Shown: piece by piece, positions 7,500-13,940 of the stretch
Layout: each line of letters begins with the position of its first letter
Numbering within the stretch: the first letter of the stretch is position 1
From: Verrucomicrobiales bacterium
GTDB taxonomy: Bacteria; Verrucomicrobiota; Verrucomicrobiia; Verrucomicrobiales; V1-33
Assembly: GCA_023253495.1 (NCBI GenBank)
Contig: JALRGF010000562.1
Span: forward strand, 1-13,940
Length of the DNA stretch: 13,940 nucleotides
Reading direction: 5' to 3'
Program-made: the position numbers and the translations under genes
Notes under the pieces: model-generated
The model's database searches: none
Seen by the model: only the letters and a program-made list of their open reading frames with translations
Told to the model about the DNA's origin: nothing

Positions 7500-7719
7500 A
7501 AGGCAAGCCAGCCTGCCCGCGCACCTCATTTCCCGGCGGTCCCGACCTGCGTCGCGGCATCCCAGCGAGCTGCCCTCCACAAAAGCGGCGGGGCAGGTGG
7601 GCGGGGGTCGAGCGGCCTGTCCGGGGATTGATCCACCCTCCTCCCGGCCGCCACACCAGGGTCTTCGTATCCCGGTTTCGCGTTCCGGTTTCCCGGACTC
7701 CGGATCGCGGCATATCCGT
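7500..7719. other. Gene-free repeat-like DNA downstream of glycerate kinase
   Basis: No convincing gene is present; open frames here have erratic composition rich in R, P and G and match no family. The stretch has repeat-like texture. There is a near-palindrome GGCAAGCCAGCCTGCC at about 7503-7518. CCGGTTTC occurs at 7672-7679 and again at 7685-7692, followed by CCGGA at 7693-7697 and 7700-7704. No T-tract terminator for the glycerate kinase transcript is visible. Together with 7261-7499 it forms the largest gene-free gap in the window (459 bases). Confidence 0.4.
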
Positions 7720-8790
7720 TCATGGCGCACCGACCAGGTCTTTCAGCGAGGCCCCCGCGCTGCGGATGGCTGACTCGATGCATTCCGGAGCGCGGCGCAT
7801 CGCCTCCGCCAGAGGCAGGTCCGGCGGAGAGGCGACCACGGTCAGGGAAAAAGCGGGACGCGCCGCCTCGGTGACGCGACCACCGATGCCGACGACCGGT
7901 TTACCGTGCCGGTGGGCGAGCACGGCCACGCCGTGCGGGCCTTTGCCGTTGAGCGTCTGGTCGTCCAGGCTGCCTTCGCCGGTGACCACGAGGTCGGCGG
8001 CGGCGATGCTTTCCTCGAGCTTCAGGAGTTCGGAGACGACGCCGAAGCCCGAGACAATGCGGGCGTGGCAGAATGCCATCAGGCCGAACCCGAGACCGCC
8101 GGCGGCACCGGCACCGGGGGTTTCGGCAATTTCGGGCGAAAACGACGACGCCAGGCCACCCAGGGCCCGCTCGAAAGCCGGCATCTCGTAATCGCGCACG
8201 CCTTTCTGGGGACCGAAAACGCGGGTGCAGCCGCGTGGTCCGAGCAGCGGGTTGGTAACATCGCAGGCGGCCAGCGTTTCGATTGACCAGGCGGCATCCG
8301 GGGGGCGGATGACCCGGGAGGCGATGGGCAGGGCATCGAACTGCCAGCCCAGAGCGGCCGCCATGCCCGCGCCGCCGTCGTTGGTCGCGCTGCCGCCAAG
8401 GCCGACGATGATCCGCCGGGCCCCCTGCTGCGCGGCATCCGCCATCAGTTCGCCCAGGCCGCGGGTGGTCGCCTGCCACGGGTCGAGCCGACCGCCGGTC
8501 AGGACCAGGCCGGCGGCAGCCGCCATTTCGATGACCGCCGTGCCGTCCGGCAGCAGGACGTAGGCGGCCTCGACGCGGCCCCCGAGCGGGCCGGTGACTG
8601 TGCGCCGGATCCACCGCCCGCGACAGGCATCGGCCACGGCCTCCGCCGTGCCTTCCCCACCATCGGCGATCGGCCGTTCAATGATTGCCGCGTCCGGCCA
8701 GAGGTGGCGGAGGCCGAGGCGCATGGCGGCACACGCAGCCGGCGCGCTCAACGACCCTTTCCATTTGTCCGAGGCGACGAGGATTTTCAT
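7720..8790 (-). CDS. Glycerate 2-kinase (GlxK/GarK family)
   Basis: This 356-residue cytoplasmic enzyme transfers phosphate from ATP to D-glycerate to give 2-phosphoglycerate, feeding photorespiratory-type, glyoxylate or sugar-acid products into glycolysis. Family motifs are all present: DKWKGSLSA at 8-16, PIADGGEGT at 40-48, GLGGSATNDGGAGM at 130-143, CDVTNPLLGPRG at 176-187, VFGPQKG at 191-197, GAGAAGGLGFG at 226-236 and TGEGSLDDQT at 270-279. The length is slightly below the usual 370-380, with the shortfall at the C-terminus, but no key motif is missing. It starts after the terminator of the upstream LamG-protein gene and is followed by 459 bases of gene-free DNA, so it is probably monocistronic. 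No glyoxylate carboligase or tartronate semialdehyde reductase gene is nearby to indicate a pathway. No Shine-Dalgarno motif precedes the ATG. Confidence 0.92.
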   Translation of the reverse strand: MKILVASDKWKGSLSAPAACAAMRLGLRHLWPDAAIIERPIADGGEGTAEAVADACRGRWIRRTVTGPLGGRVEAAYVLLPDGTAVIEMAAAAGLVLTGGRLDPWQATTRGLGELMADAAQQGARRIIVGLGGSATNDGGAGMAAALGWQFDALPIASRVIRPPDAAWSIETLAACDVTNPLLGPRGCTRVFGPQKGVRDYEMPAFERALGGLASSFSPEIAETPGAGAAGGLGFGLMAFCHARIVSGFGVVSELLKLEESIAAADLVVTGEGSLDDQTLNGKGPHGVAVLAHRHGKPVVGIGGRVTEAARPAFSLTVVASPPDLPLAEAMRRAPECIESAIRSAGASLKDLVGAP

Positions 8791-8837
8791 CAGGATATGC
8801 GTGTCCCGGCGATAACGGACAGCCGGCGCTTGTCCAC

Positions 8838-8871
8838 AAAAATGCCCGCCGCTCCGGAGAGACGGCGGGCA
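8838..8871 (-). terminator. Intrinsic terminator of the LamG/TSP3 protein gene
   Basis: On the minus strand a perfect 9-bp stem, TGCCCGCCG / CGGCGGGCA (8863-8871 with 8843-8851), closes an 11-base loop and is followed at once by TTTTT (complement of 8838-8842). It lies 28 bases after the stop codon of the LamG-protein gene and before the glycerate kinase start. It is the clearest Rho-independent terminator in the window and separates the two genes into different transcripts. Confidence 0.85.
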
Positions 8872-8898
8872 CCAGGAGCGAACCGGGTCGGGGGTGGC

Positions 8899-11800
8899 CT
8901 AGTTCTGTTTGATGCGGTAGTACAAGGCCGGCGGGGCGCCGCCGGGGAAGCCGGTGACGGTATGCACGTAGGTGGTGGTAGTGCCTCCCGAGGCGATGTT
9001 GTCGTTCAGTTCGACCGGCCAGGTGGCGAGGTTCTGGGACGCCTCGAGGCGGTACGTTTTGCCCGGCTGTGAATTCCAGGTCAGGGTAATCTGGCTGGTG
9101 GCCGGGTTGTAGCTGACGTTGGTGAAGACCAGCGGGGTGGAGGGCGGTCCGCCGCCGACCAGCGAGGACGGGCTGGCGCCGGCCGCGAGCTGGGCGATCT
9201 GCTCCGGTGTCAGGGCGTCGGCAAAGATCGCGAAGTCGTCAAGACGACCCACAATGCTTTCCCCGCCATTGGTCGTGCCGATGTAGAGGTTGGCGAGGTC
9301 AGACGGCAGCGGCGCGGTATTGGTGCCGCTGACCTTGAGCTCGCCGTCGACCCAGATTTCCTTCTGGTCGCCGTTCTTCTGGAAGACGATGTGGTGCCAT
9401 TCCTCGACGAAGTTGAGGTCATTCGGCCCCGAGATCCGCTGGGTGGCGCCATCACAGCAGCCGGCGGAGTCGAAGTAGAAGTTGTTGTCACCCCAGGTGG
9501 CGTGGCCGCTCATCCCGCGCTGCCCGCCGGTGCTGCTGGGGGAGGTGAACTTGAAGACCGTACTGCTGACGACCTGAGTGAGGTTCTGCCAGAACGAGAC
9601 GGCGACCTGATTCTGGGTCGACGCCAGGTTCAGCCATTGGGCCCCCATGATGCGGACATACTGGGCCCCTTGGGCGGTGCCGTAATCCAAAGCGCGGTCG
9701 GCGCCGGCTCCGGTCCGGCCACCACCCGCGTTGGTGTAGACCACACCACCGCCGACAGAGGCTTCCAGCGATCGCATGACGTCTACCGCGACGTCCGGCC
9801 GGCTGGCGTCATCGAACGACCAGTAGGCGAGCAGGTCGAGACGGGTTGGATCAAGCGTCGGTACCGAGGCGAGCAGTTTCGGATTGGAACCGAAGGCGAT
9901 TTCCGCGGAATCGCTCCAAGTGTCGCCATCAGTGTCATTCTTGTTCGGGTCGGTGCCCGGCTGGTTTTTGTCCACGAAGGCCAGGGTCGGGTTTTCGACG
10001 CCGTCGGACAAGCCGTCGCCATCGGTATCTTTCACGAGCGGATTGGTCCCGGTGTCGCTCAGGCTGACGAAGGTGCCGGTCCCGGTTTCCGCACCGTCCT
10101 TGAGTCCATCCCCATCGGTGTCCGGATTGTTGGGCTTGGTGTTTTTGATGAACTCGTTGATGTTGCTGAGCCCGTCGTTGTCGAGGTCCAGGGACGAGTC
10201 GTCGAGGTTCGGATTCAGTCCATTGGCGAGTTCATAGGCGTTGTCCATGCCGTCGCCGTCAGTGTCGGTGCTAGGTGGCACGATGGAGGTGGGCACGGTA
10301 CCGGTGGCGAGCTGGGCGATTTGTTCCGGAGTCAGGGCGTCACCGAAGACGGCGACGTCATCGATGAGGCCGGTGATGTTGGCGGCGCCGGCGTCACTGC
10401 CCATGTGAAACACGGTGAAGTCCTTGGCCAGCGGAGCGCTGCTGGATCCGCTGACAACCAGGGTGCCGTCGAGCCAGACTTCCTTGATGGCGCCTTTTTT
10501 CTGGAAGACGATGTGGTGCCAGTCCGGCGGGTCGGCCAGGTTGACTGGTGACGGGCCGTCGACGCGCTGGGTGGCGCCGTCGCAGCAGCCGGAGGTATCC
10601 CAGTAGAACCGGTTGTTCGACCAGGTGGCGTGGCCGTTGATGCCGCGGCCGCCGGAGCTGGAAGATTCGCCCCAGAACGAGCTGCTGTCATTGACCGCAG
10701 TGAGTTTCTGCCAGAACGACACGGCGATTTCGTCTTGGGCGCCGGCGATACTGAGAAACCCGCCGAGGGCGACGCGGACGCCGGTGTTGTTGCCGGGGGT
10801 GCCGCCGAGGTCGATGGCTTTGTCGCCGGCCTGGCCGGAGCGACCGCCGCCGTCCGGAGTGTAAGCGGTCGGGGTGCCGTCATTGCCAACTTCCAGGTCG
10901 CCGACGAACCCTTTGACGGTGTCGACGGCCTTCAGCGGATCGGAGTCGTTGTTGAACGGCCAGTAGGCGAGGATGTCGAGCAGGCCGGCGCGCAGCGGGC
11001 GGGAGGCCGCGTTGCGCGGGTTGGAGGTGCTGAAGAGGACCTCGAGGCCGTCGGCGAAGCCGTCGCCATCGGTGTCGGCGATATTCGGGTTGGTGCCGGG
11101 CTGGCTGGCATTGACGAAGGGCAGAAGGGGGTTTTCGACGCTGTCCGGAAAGCCGTCGCCGTCGGTATCGGCCTTGGTCGGGCTGGTGCCGGTATTGGTG
11201 AGGCTGACGAAGGTGCCGGTATTGGTTTCGACGTTGTCCGGAAGGCCGTCGCCGTCGGTGTCGGCCGAGCGCGGGTTGGTGCCGCGCTGGAACTCGGTGA
11301 AATTGGTCAGGGTGTCGCTGTCAAGGTCGCCATTGGCGTCGTTAACGTTCTTGTTCAGGCCATTGCGATCTTCGTAGTAATCGATCATTCCGTCGCCATC
11401 GGTATCCCCACTGACGTCACGGACGATGAGGGCATTGAGAACCGGGTGGCCGTCACCGGAGACGTTGACGTACGGGAAGGCGAGTGACTGGCTGGTCCCG
11501 TCGGCCTTGAAGAGGCCGGTGACGTTCTGGCTGTCACCGAGCGGGGTGCCATTGTTGATGACGACGTTGTTGCCGTTGCCGTCGCCGATGGTTTTCAGGC
11601 GGTTCGGGCAGCAGCCGCGGGTGTCGGCCACCCAGACCTGGACGGTGTACCATTTGTCAGCCGTCAGGTCGGGCAGGGTGAGCGAGGCGCTGGCCCCGGC
11701 CCAGGTACCCTGATGGAGCATTTGTTCATACCCGGAATTGGCGCGGGCGACTTCGTCGAAGGGGACAAGGCCGTTACCGAGGCTCGGGGCCGCGGTGAAC

Positions 11801-12039
11801 GGGATGTCCGCTTTGGGATCCGGCATGTCGAGAAGGAAATCACCGCCGGCGGACCAGGCATGGACGAGCGTGCCCTCGGTGCCGATGATGGCCAGCTCCT
11901 CGGTGGATTCCGGGGTCAGGGTGGACGGGTCGAGCTCGGTCACCGGGGTTTGCCAGGAGATATTGGCGGCGGAGAGGGCTCCGCTGCACAGTACCGCCAG
12001 GGCGCCCGTGCAGAGCGTCTGGTAGATGGGGTGTTTCAT
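8899..12039 (-). CDS. Large exported protein: duplicated calcium-repeat (TSP3-like) plus LamG modules
   Basis: This 1046-residue protein has a signal peptide (about 1-25). Residues about 28-207 form a beta-rich, galactose-binding-like domain (LTADKWYTVQVWVADTRG). Two copies of one module follow. Each starts with five DxDxDGxxD calcium-binding motifs (at about 212, 238, 260, 291, 322; then 592, 618, 640, 671, 702) and continues into a LamG/concanavalin-A fold (about 353-575 and 733-950) ending in the same ALTPEQIAQLA sequence. Residues about 968-1046 are a small C-terminal beta domain (ITLTWNSQPGKTYRLEASQNLATW), of a kind common in verrucomicrobial secreted proteins. The only cysteines after the signal peptide are three vicinal pairs (143-144, 485-486, 861-862). 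Likely role: calcium-stabilised extracellular or surface adhesion or glycan binding; no catalytic motif is seen. An intrinsic terminator lies just downstream. No Shine-Dalgarno motif is present. Confidence 0.82.
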   Translation of the reverse strand: MKHPIYQTLCTGALAVLCSGALSAANISWQTPVTELDPSTLTPESTEELAIIGTEGTLVHAWSAGGDFLLDMPDPKADIPFTAAPSLGNGLVPFDEVARANSGYEQMLHQGTWAGASASLTLPDLTADKWYTVQVWVADTRGCCPNRLKTIGDGNGNNVVINNGTPLGDSQNVTGLFKADGTSQSLAFPYVNVSGDGHPVLNALIVRDVSGDTDGDGMIDYYEDRNGLNKNVNDANGDLDSDTLTNFTEFQRGTNPRSADTDGDGLPDNVETNTGTFVSLTNTGTSPTKADTDGDGFPDSVENPLLPFVNASQPGTNPNIADTDGDGFADGLEVLFSTSNPRNAASRPLRAGLLDILAYWPFNNDSDPLKAVDTVKGFVGDLEVGNDGTPTAYTPDGGGRSGQAGDKAIDLGGTPGNNTGVRVALGGFLSIAGAQDEIAVSFWQKLTAVNDSSSFWGESSSSGGRGINGHATWSNNRFYWDTSGCCDGATQRVDGPSPVNLADPPDWHHIVFQKKGAIKEVWLDGTLVVSGSSSAPLAKDFTVFHMGSDAGAANITGLIDDVAVFGDALTPEQIAQLATGTVPTSIVPPSTDTDGDGMDNAYELANGLNPNLDDSSLDLDNDGLSNINEFIKNTKPNNPDTDGDGLKDGAETGTGTFVSLSDTGTNPLVKDTDGDGLSDGVENPTLAFVDKNQPGTDPNKNDTDGDTWSDSAEIAFGSNPKLLASVPTLDPTRLDLLAYWSFDDASRPDVAVDVMRSLEASVGGGVVYTNAGGGRTGAGADRALDYGTAQGAQYVRIMGAQWLNLASTQNQVAVSFWQNLTQVVSSTVFKFTSPSSTGGQRGMSGHATWGDNNFYFDSAGCCDGATQRISGPNDLNFVEEWHHIVFQKNGDQKEIWVDGELKVSGTNTAPLPSDLANLYIGTTNGGESIVGRLDDFAIFADALTPEQIAQLAAGASPSSLVGGGPPSTPLVFTNVSYNPATSQITLTWNSQPGKTYRLEASQNLATWPVELNDNIASGGTTTTYVHTVTGFPGGAPPALYYRIKQN
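9178..10269 (-). repeat. Second copy of the internal ~1.1 kb duplication
   Basis: This stretch encodes residues 591-954 of the large LamG protein and matches the first copy in domain order, with five calcium motifs and one LamG domain. It is a few residues shorter within the LamG part. The last calcium motif is degenerate (DTDGDTWSD), suggesting divergence since duplication. Confidence 0.8.
10300..11409 (-). repeat. First copy of the internal ~1.1 kb duplication
   Basis: This stretch encodes residues 211-580 of the large LamG protein. It aligns with the second copy at 9178-10269 at an offset of 380 residues at its start, falling to 374 at its end. Shared landmarks include GTFVSL, NQPGT/SQPGT-type linkers, LAYW, GHATW, GCCDGATQR, WHHIVFQK and ALTPEQIAQLA. 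Nucleotide similarity is also evident, for example CTGGAAGACGATGTGGTGCC in both copies on the plus strand. Confidence 0.8.
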
Positions 12040-12083
12040 GGATTGAGGTCGGGACAGGATGGGACAGGAAAAGGGTTCCGGGG

Positions 12084-12112
12084 TTTTAACCGGAATGGGT
12101 CGCGAATGTCAC
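12084..12112 (-). promoter_or_regulatory. Candidate promoter for the LamG/TSP3 protein gene
   Basis: On the minus strand GTGACA (complement of 12107-12112, five of six -35 matches) is separated by 17 bases from TTAAAA (complement of 12084-12089, a weak -10). It sits in the only AT-rich patch of the gap, about 45 bases before the start codon. Assignment rests on the E. coli consensus only. Confidence 0.3.
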
Positions 12113-12170
12113 CAAAAATCGTACAGCAAGCCGAAGGAACACGGGGGTTCCGGTGGACGGGCATCCTTGG

Positions 12171-12251
12171 CGACCGAAGGAGGCGGACACCGGAGGCTGG
12201 CCGGCACGTCTCATCCCTGGCACGTCGCCACCTTGTGTCTCCCTTCGGTCG
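12171..12251. repeat. Long-range inverted repeat between the FG-GAP and LamG protein genes
   Basis: CGACCGAAGG at 12171-12180 is exactly complementary to CCTTCGGTCG at 12242-12251. Pairing partly extends inward (GGACAC at 12185-12190 against GTGTC at 12235-12239). The enclosed 61 bases contain GGCACGTC twice. It lies downstream of the FG-GAP protein stop on the minus strand and could be an mRNA 3' structure, a divergent terminator without a T-tract, or an interspersed repeat. The rest of the gap (12040-12325) holds a candidate promoter and a small GGAAC-N6-GTTCC hairpin (12136-12151), and no gene that I can see. Confidence 0.4.
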
Positions 12252-12325
12252 GCGGAGACCCCGGAACTTCTGCGGGGGGGCGACGGGCCGCAGGGGACGG
12301 CGACGGTCCCCGGCGGGGGGCCTGT

Positions 12326-13940
12326 TCAGCGGGTGGCGGGAGGCGATTGCACGAGGCAGACGGCGGTGTCGTCGTTGCGTACAAAAAGCAGGTCGGGCCG
12401 GCCGTCGTTGTTCCAGTCGGCGGTGGTCACGGCGGCCACCTGGCCGGGGATGACGATGCCGCTTTCGAGCGACGGGACGGCGGTGAAGGTGCCGTCGCCG
12501 CCTCCTTTGAGGAGCAGGCTGACACCGCCGTCCATGCGGCCGGTCTCGCGCTGGGGGCCGTAAAAATTCTGGCCGAGCACGGCGTCCGGGGTGCTGTCGC
12601 CGGTGACATCGGCGATGACCGCGCTGAGGACGGGGGCCAGCTGGGCGGGGGTCGGCAGCGGGCGGAACGAGAAGGCGGGGGCCGCTTTCGGTTTGGTTTC
12701 GTTGATCAGCCAGCCGGTGCGCAGCTCGCTGATTTCGACGCGCAGGGCATCGCTGAGTTTGTCCCTCGAGTAGATTTCCTCGAGCGAGGCGGCGGCGAAT
12801 TTGGTGAATGTGGGAAACTTGTTCTTGAGGAACGGCATGGCCTGTGACGAGCAGCTTTTGCCGCGCACCGGGAGCAGGTTCTTCTGGTCGTCGAATTTGG
12901 CCTCGACAAAATTCGCCCGCCCTTCCCCGCCGAAGTCGGCGTAGAACCCGAGGACAGGTTTTTCCGGGGACGCCTTGTATTTCGTATTCAGGCCGAAGTT
13001 GCCGGCGAGAAAATCGGGATCGCCGTCGCCGTCGATGTCGCCGGCGGTGAGCGACGTCCACCAGCCCGGGGGGGTCAGGCTGACCGGTGCGGCGAAACGG
13101 CGTTTTGAGGCGGCGGCGGGTTTGATCTGGCGGTAAAGCTGGACCGGCCCCCACTCGTGGGCGACGAGCAGGTCGGTGGCGCCATCGCGATCAACGTCGG
13201 CCCACACGGCGGCAGTGACCAGGCCGGTGGCGGCCAGTTCGGGGGCGAGGGTGGCGGTGCGGTCCTCGAAGCGCGGCGCCTGGCCTTTCGGGGAGACGTT
13301 GACGAGCAGGCGGCTGCGCGGGGTGACCGGGTACTCGCCGGGCACCACGCGCCCGCCGACGAAGAGGTCGGGGTCGCCGTCGCCGTCGATGTCAGCGGCG
13401 GTTACCGTACTGCCGGCGTCGCGTTCATCGGCGGGCAGGGCGGGGGCTTTGGTGAAGCGGCCGCGGCCGTCGTTGAGGTAGAGACGGTCGGCGAGGAGCG
13501 GGTCATTCTTGGGGAACTCGTACCCCCCGCTGACCACATAGAGATCCGGGTCGCCGTCGGCATCGGCATCGAAGAACAGGCATCCCATGTCTTCGGCGGC
13601 GCGGTCGGCGTAGAAGGGTTCGAGGGTGTCGACCTGGAATTTGCCGTTGCCGTGGTTGGTGAGCAGGCGTCCCATTTCCCCGGCGGCGCCGCCGATGAAG
13701 AGGTCGGGGTCGCCATCGGCGTCAACATCGGCCCAGCTGACACCTGGTCCGAGGGTGGAAAGTTTGTTGGGGAGGAGCTCCTGGATGGCAAAGTCGTCAA
13801 AGGCGTTTTCGGTGTGCCGGGTCCCGCGGAGGATGTCCTGGGCGGTGAAAAGCGGGGTGGGCCGGGCGGGCGGAGACGACCGCGGCGGGGCGGTGGCCGC
13901 TGGTGCGGTGACGGTGAAGGTGTGGTCGGCGGGCAGGTTG
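12326..13940 (-). CDS. FG-GAP/VCBS repeat protein, CRTAC1-like (partial, 5' end outside window)
   Basis: The reading frame is open from the stop at 12326-12328 to the right edge, giving the C-terminal 537 residues; the true start lies beyond the window. The internal ATG at 13675 is not the start, because the frame continues upstream with typical family sequence (HTENAFDDFAIQELLPNKLS, then GVSWADVDADGDPDLFIGG). At least six FG-GAP/VCBS-type blades are visible, with calcium-loop motifs such as FDADADGDPDLYV, ADIDGDGDPDLFVGG, ADVDRDGATDLLV, GDIDGDGDPDFLAGN and ADWNNDGRPDLLFV. These fold as beta-propeller blades in secreted or surface proteins; no enzymatic motif is seen. Family proteins are often about 1,000 residues long with an ASPIC/UnbV domain, which could lie in the missing part. 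It ends 286 bases before the LamG gene on the same strand. Confidence 0.85.
   Translation of the reverse strand, partial: NLPADHTFTVTAPAATAPPRSSPPARPTPLFTAQDILRGTRHTENAFDDFAIQELLPNKLSTLGPGVSWADVDADGDPDLFIGGAAGEMGRLLTNHGNGKFQVDTLEPFYADRAAEDMGCLFFDADADGDPDLYVVSGGYEFPKNDPLLADRLYLNDGRGRFTKAPALPADERDAGSTVTAADIDGDGDPDLFVGGRVVPGEYPVTPRSRLLVNVSPKGQAPRFEDRTATLAPELAATGLVTAAVWADVDRDGATDLLVAHEWGPVQLYRQIKPAAASKRRFAAPVSLTPPGWWTSLTAGDIDGDGDPDFLAGNFGLNTKYKASPEKPVLGFYADFGGEGRANFVEAKFDDQKNLLPVRGKSCSSQAMPFLKNKFPTFTKFAAASLEEIYSRDKLSDALRVEISELRTGWLINETKPKAAPAFSFRPLPTPAQLAPVLSAVIADVTGDSTPDAVLGQNFYGPQRETGRMDGGVSLLLKGGGDGTFTAVPSLESGIVIPGQVAAVTTADWNNDGRPDLLFVRNDDTAVCLVQSPPATR

Noticed and set aside
7230..7730. Minus-strand 166-codon open frame in the glycerate kinase-phosphoesterase gap
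   Set aside because: It overlaps both neighbouring genes, reads through the palindromic element (giving SSLRDAL and GIPEGW peptides from the palindromes), and has no domain or plausible start. It is best explained as repeat DNA.
9391..10551. Plus-strand open frame of 386 codons opposite the LamG gene
   Set aside because: It is a low-complexity V/G/D-rich antisense reading of the repeated calcium motifs, with no independent evidence.
9900..11420. Clustered short direct repeats suggesting a CRISPR or satellite
   Set aside because: They are in-frame codons for the DTDGDG calcium motifs inside the LamG protein, with irregular spacing. They are not CRISPR repeats.
12036..13154. Minus-strand 372-codon frame overlapping the FG-GAP gene
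   Set aside because: It is an Arg/Pro-rich off-frame product in the same span as clear FG-GAP blades, and it runs through the intergenic gap.

Overview
The window is GC-rich and gene-dense. It looks like chromosomal DNA of a Gram-negative bacterium of the Verrucomicrobiota. This is an inference from protein types: an LptD outer-membrane assembly protein, a GbsR/MarR regulator with the HWGEMGxRWG...NRTVAQIHALL signature, large secreted proteins built from LamG and calcium-binding DxDGDGxxD repeats, and an FG-GAP/VCBS protein of the CRTAC1 kind. I see no rRNA, tRNA, CRISPR array, insertion sequence, phage gene or recognisable defence system.

Left part (1-4401, plus strand). A small divergent IF-1-like protein is followed by lptD, which carries LPS to the outer leaflet. 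Next come a GbsR-like winged-helix regulator and a coiled-coil lipoprotein. A promoter-like sequence lies between the IF-1-like gene and lptD. The plus-strand block converges on pyrF.

Middle part (4496-8790, minus strand). In transcription order, glycerate 2-kinase is followed by 459 bases of gene-free, repeat-like DNA. Then come an exported calcineurin-type phosphoesterase with a C-terminal LamG domain and, directly behind it, pyrF (orotidine 5'-phosphate decarboxylase). The gene-free stretch holds an element of about 100 bases bounded by two ATCCC-N3-GGGAT palindromes with a hairpin between them.

Right part (8838-13940, minus strand). The C-terminal 537 residues of an FG-GAP repeat protein run off the right edge. 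Downstream of it lies a 1046-residue exported protein made by internal duplication of a calcium-repeat plus LamG module of about 380 residues. It ends at a clear intrinsic terminator. All six cysteines of its mature part are in three vicinal Cys-Cys pairs.

Functionally the window mixes envelope biogenesis (LptD, lipoprotein), two housekeeping enzymes (PyrF, glycerate kinase) and extracytoplasmic proteins. I find no single multi-gene pathway. The items most worth following up are the vicinal-cysteine LamG protein, the structured intergenic repeat, the IF-1 paralogue and the lack of Shine-Dalgarno motifs before most starts.
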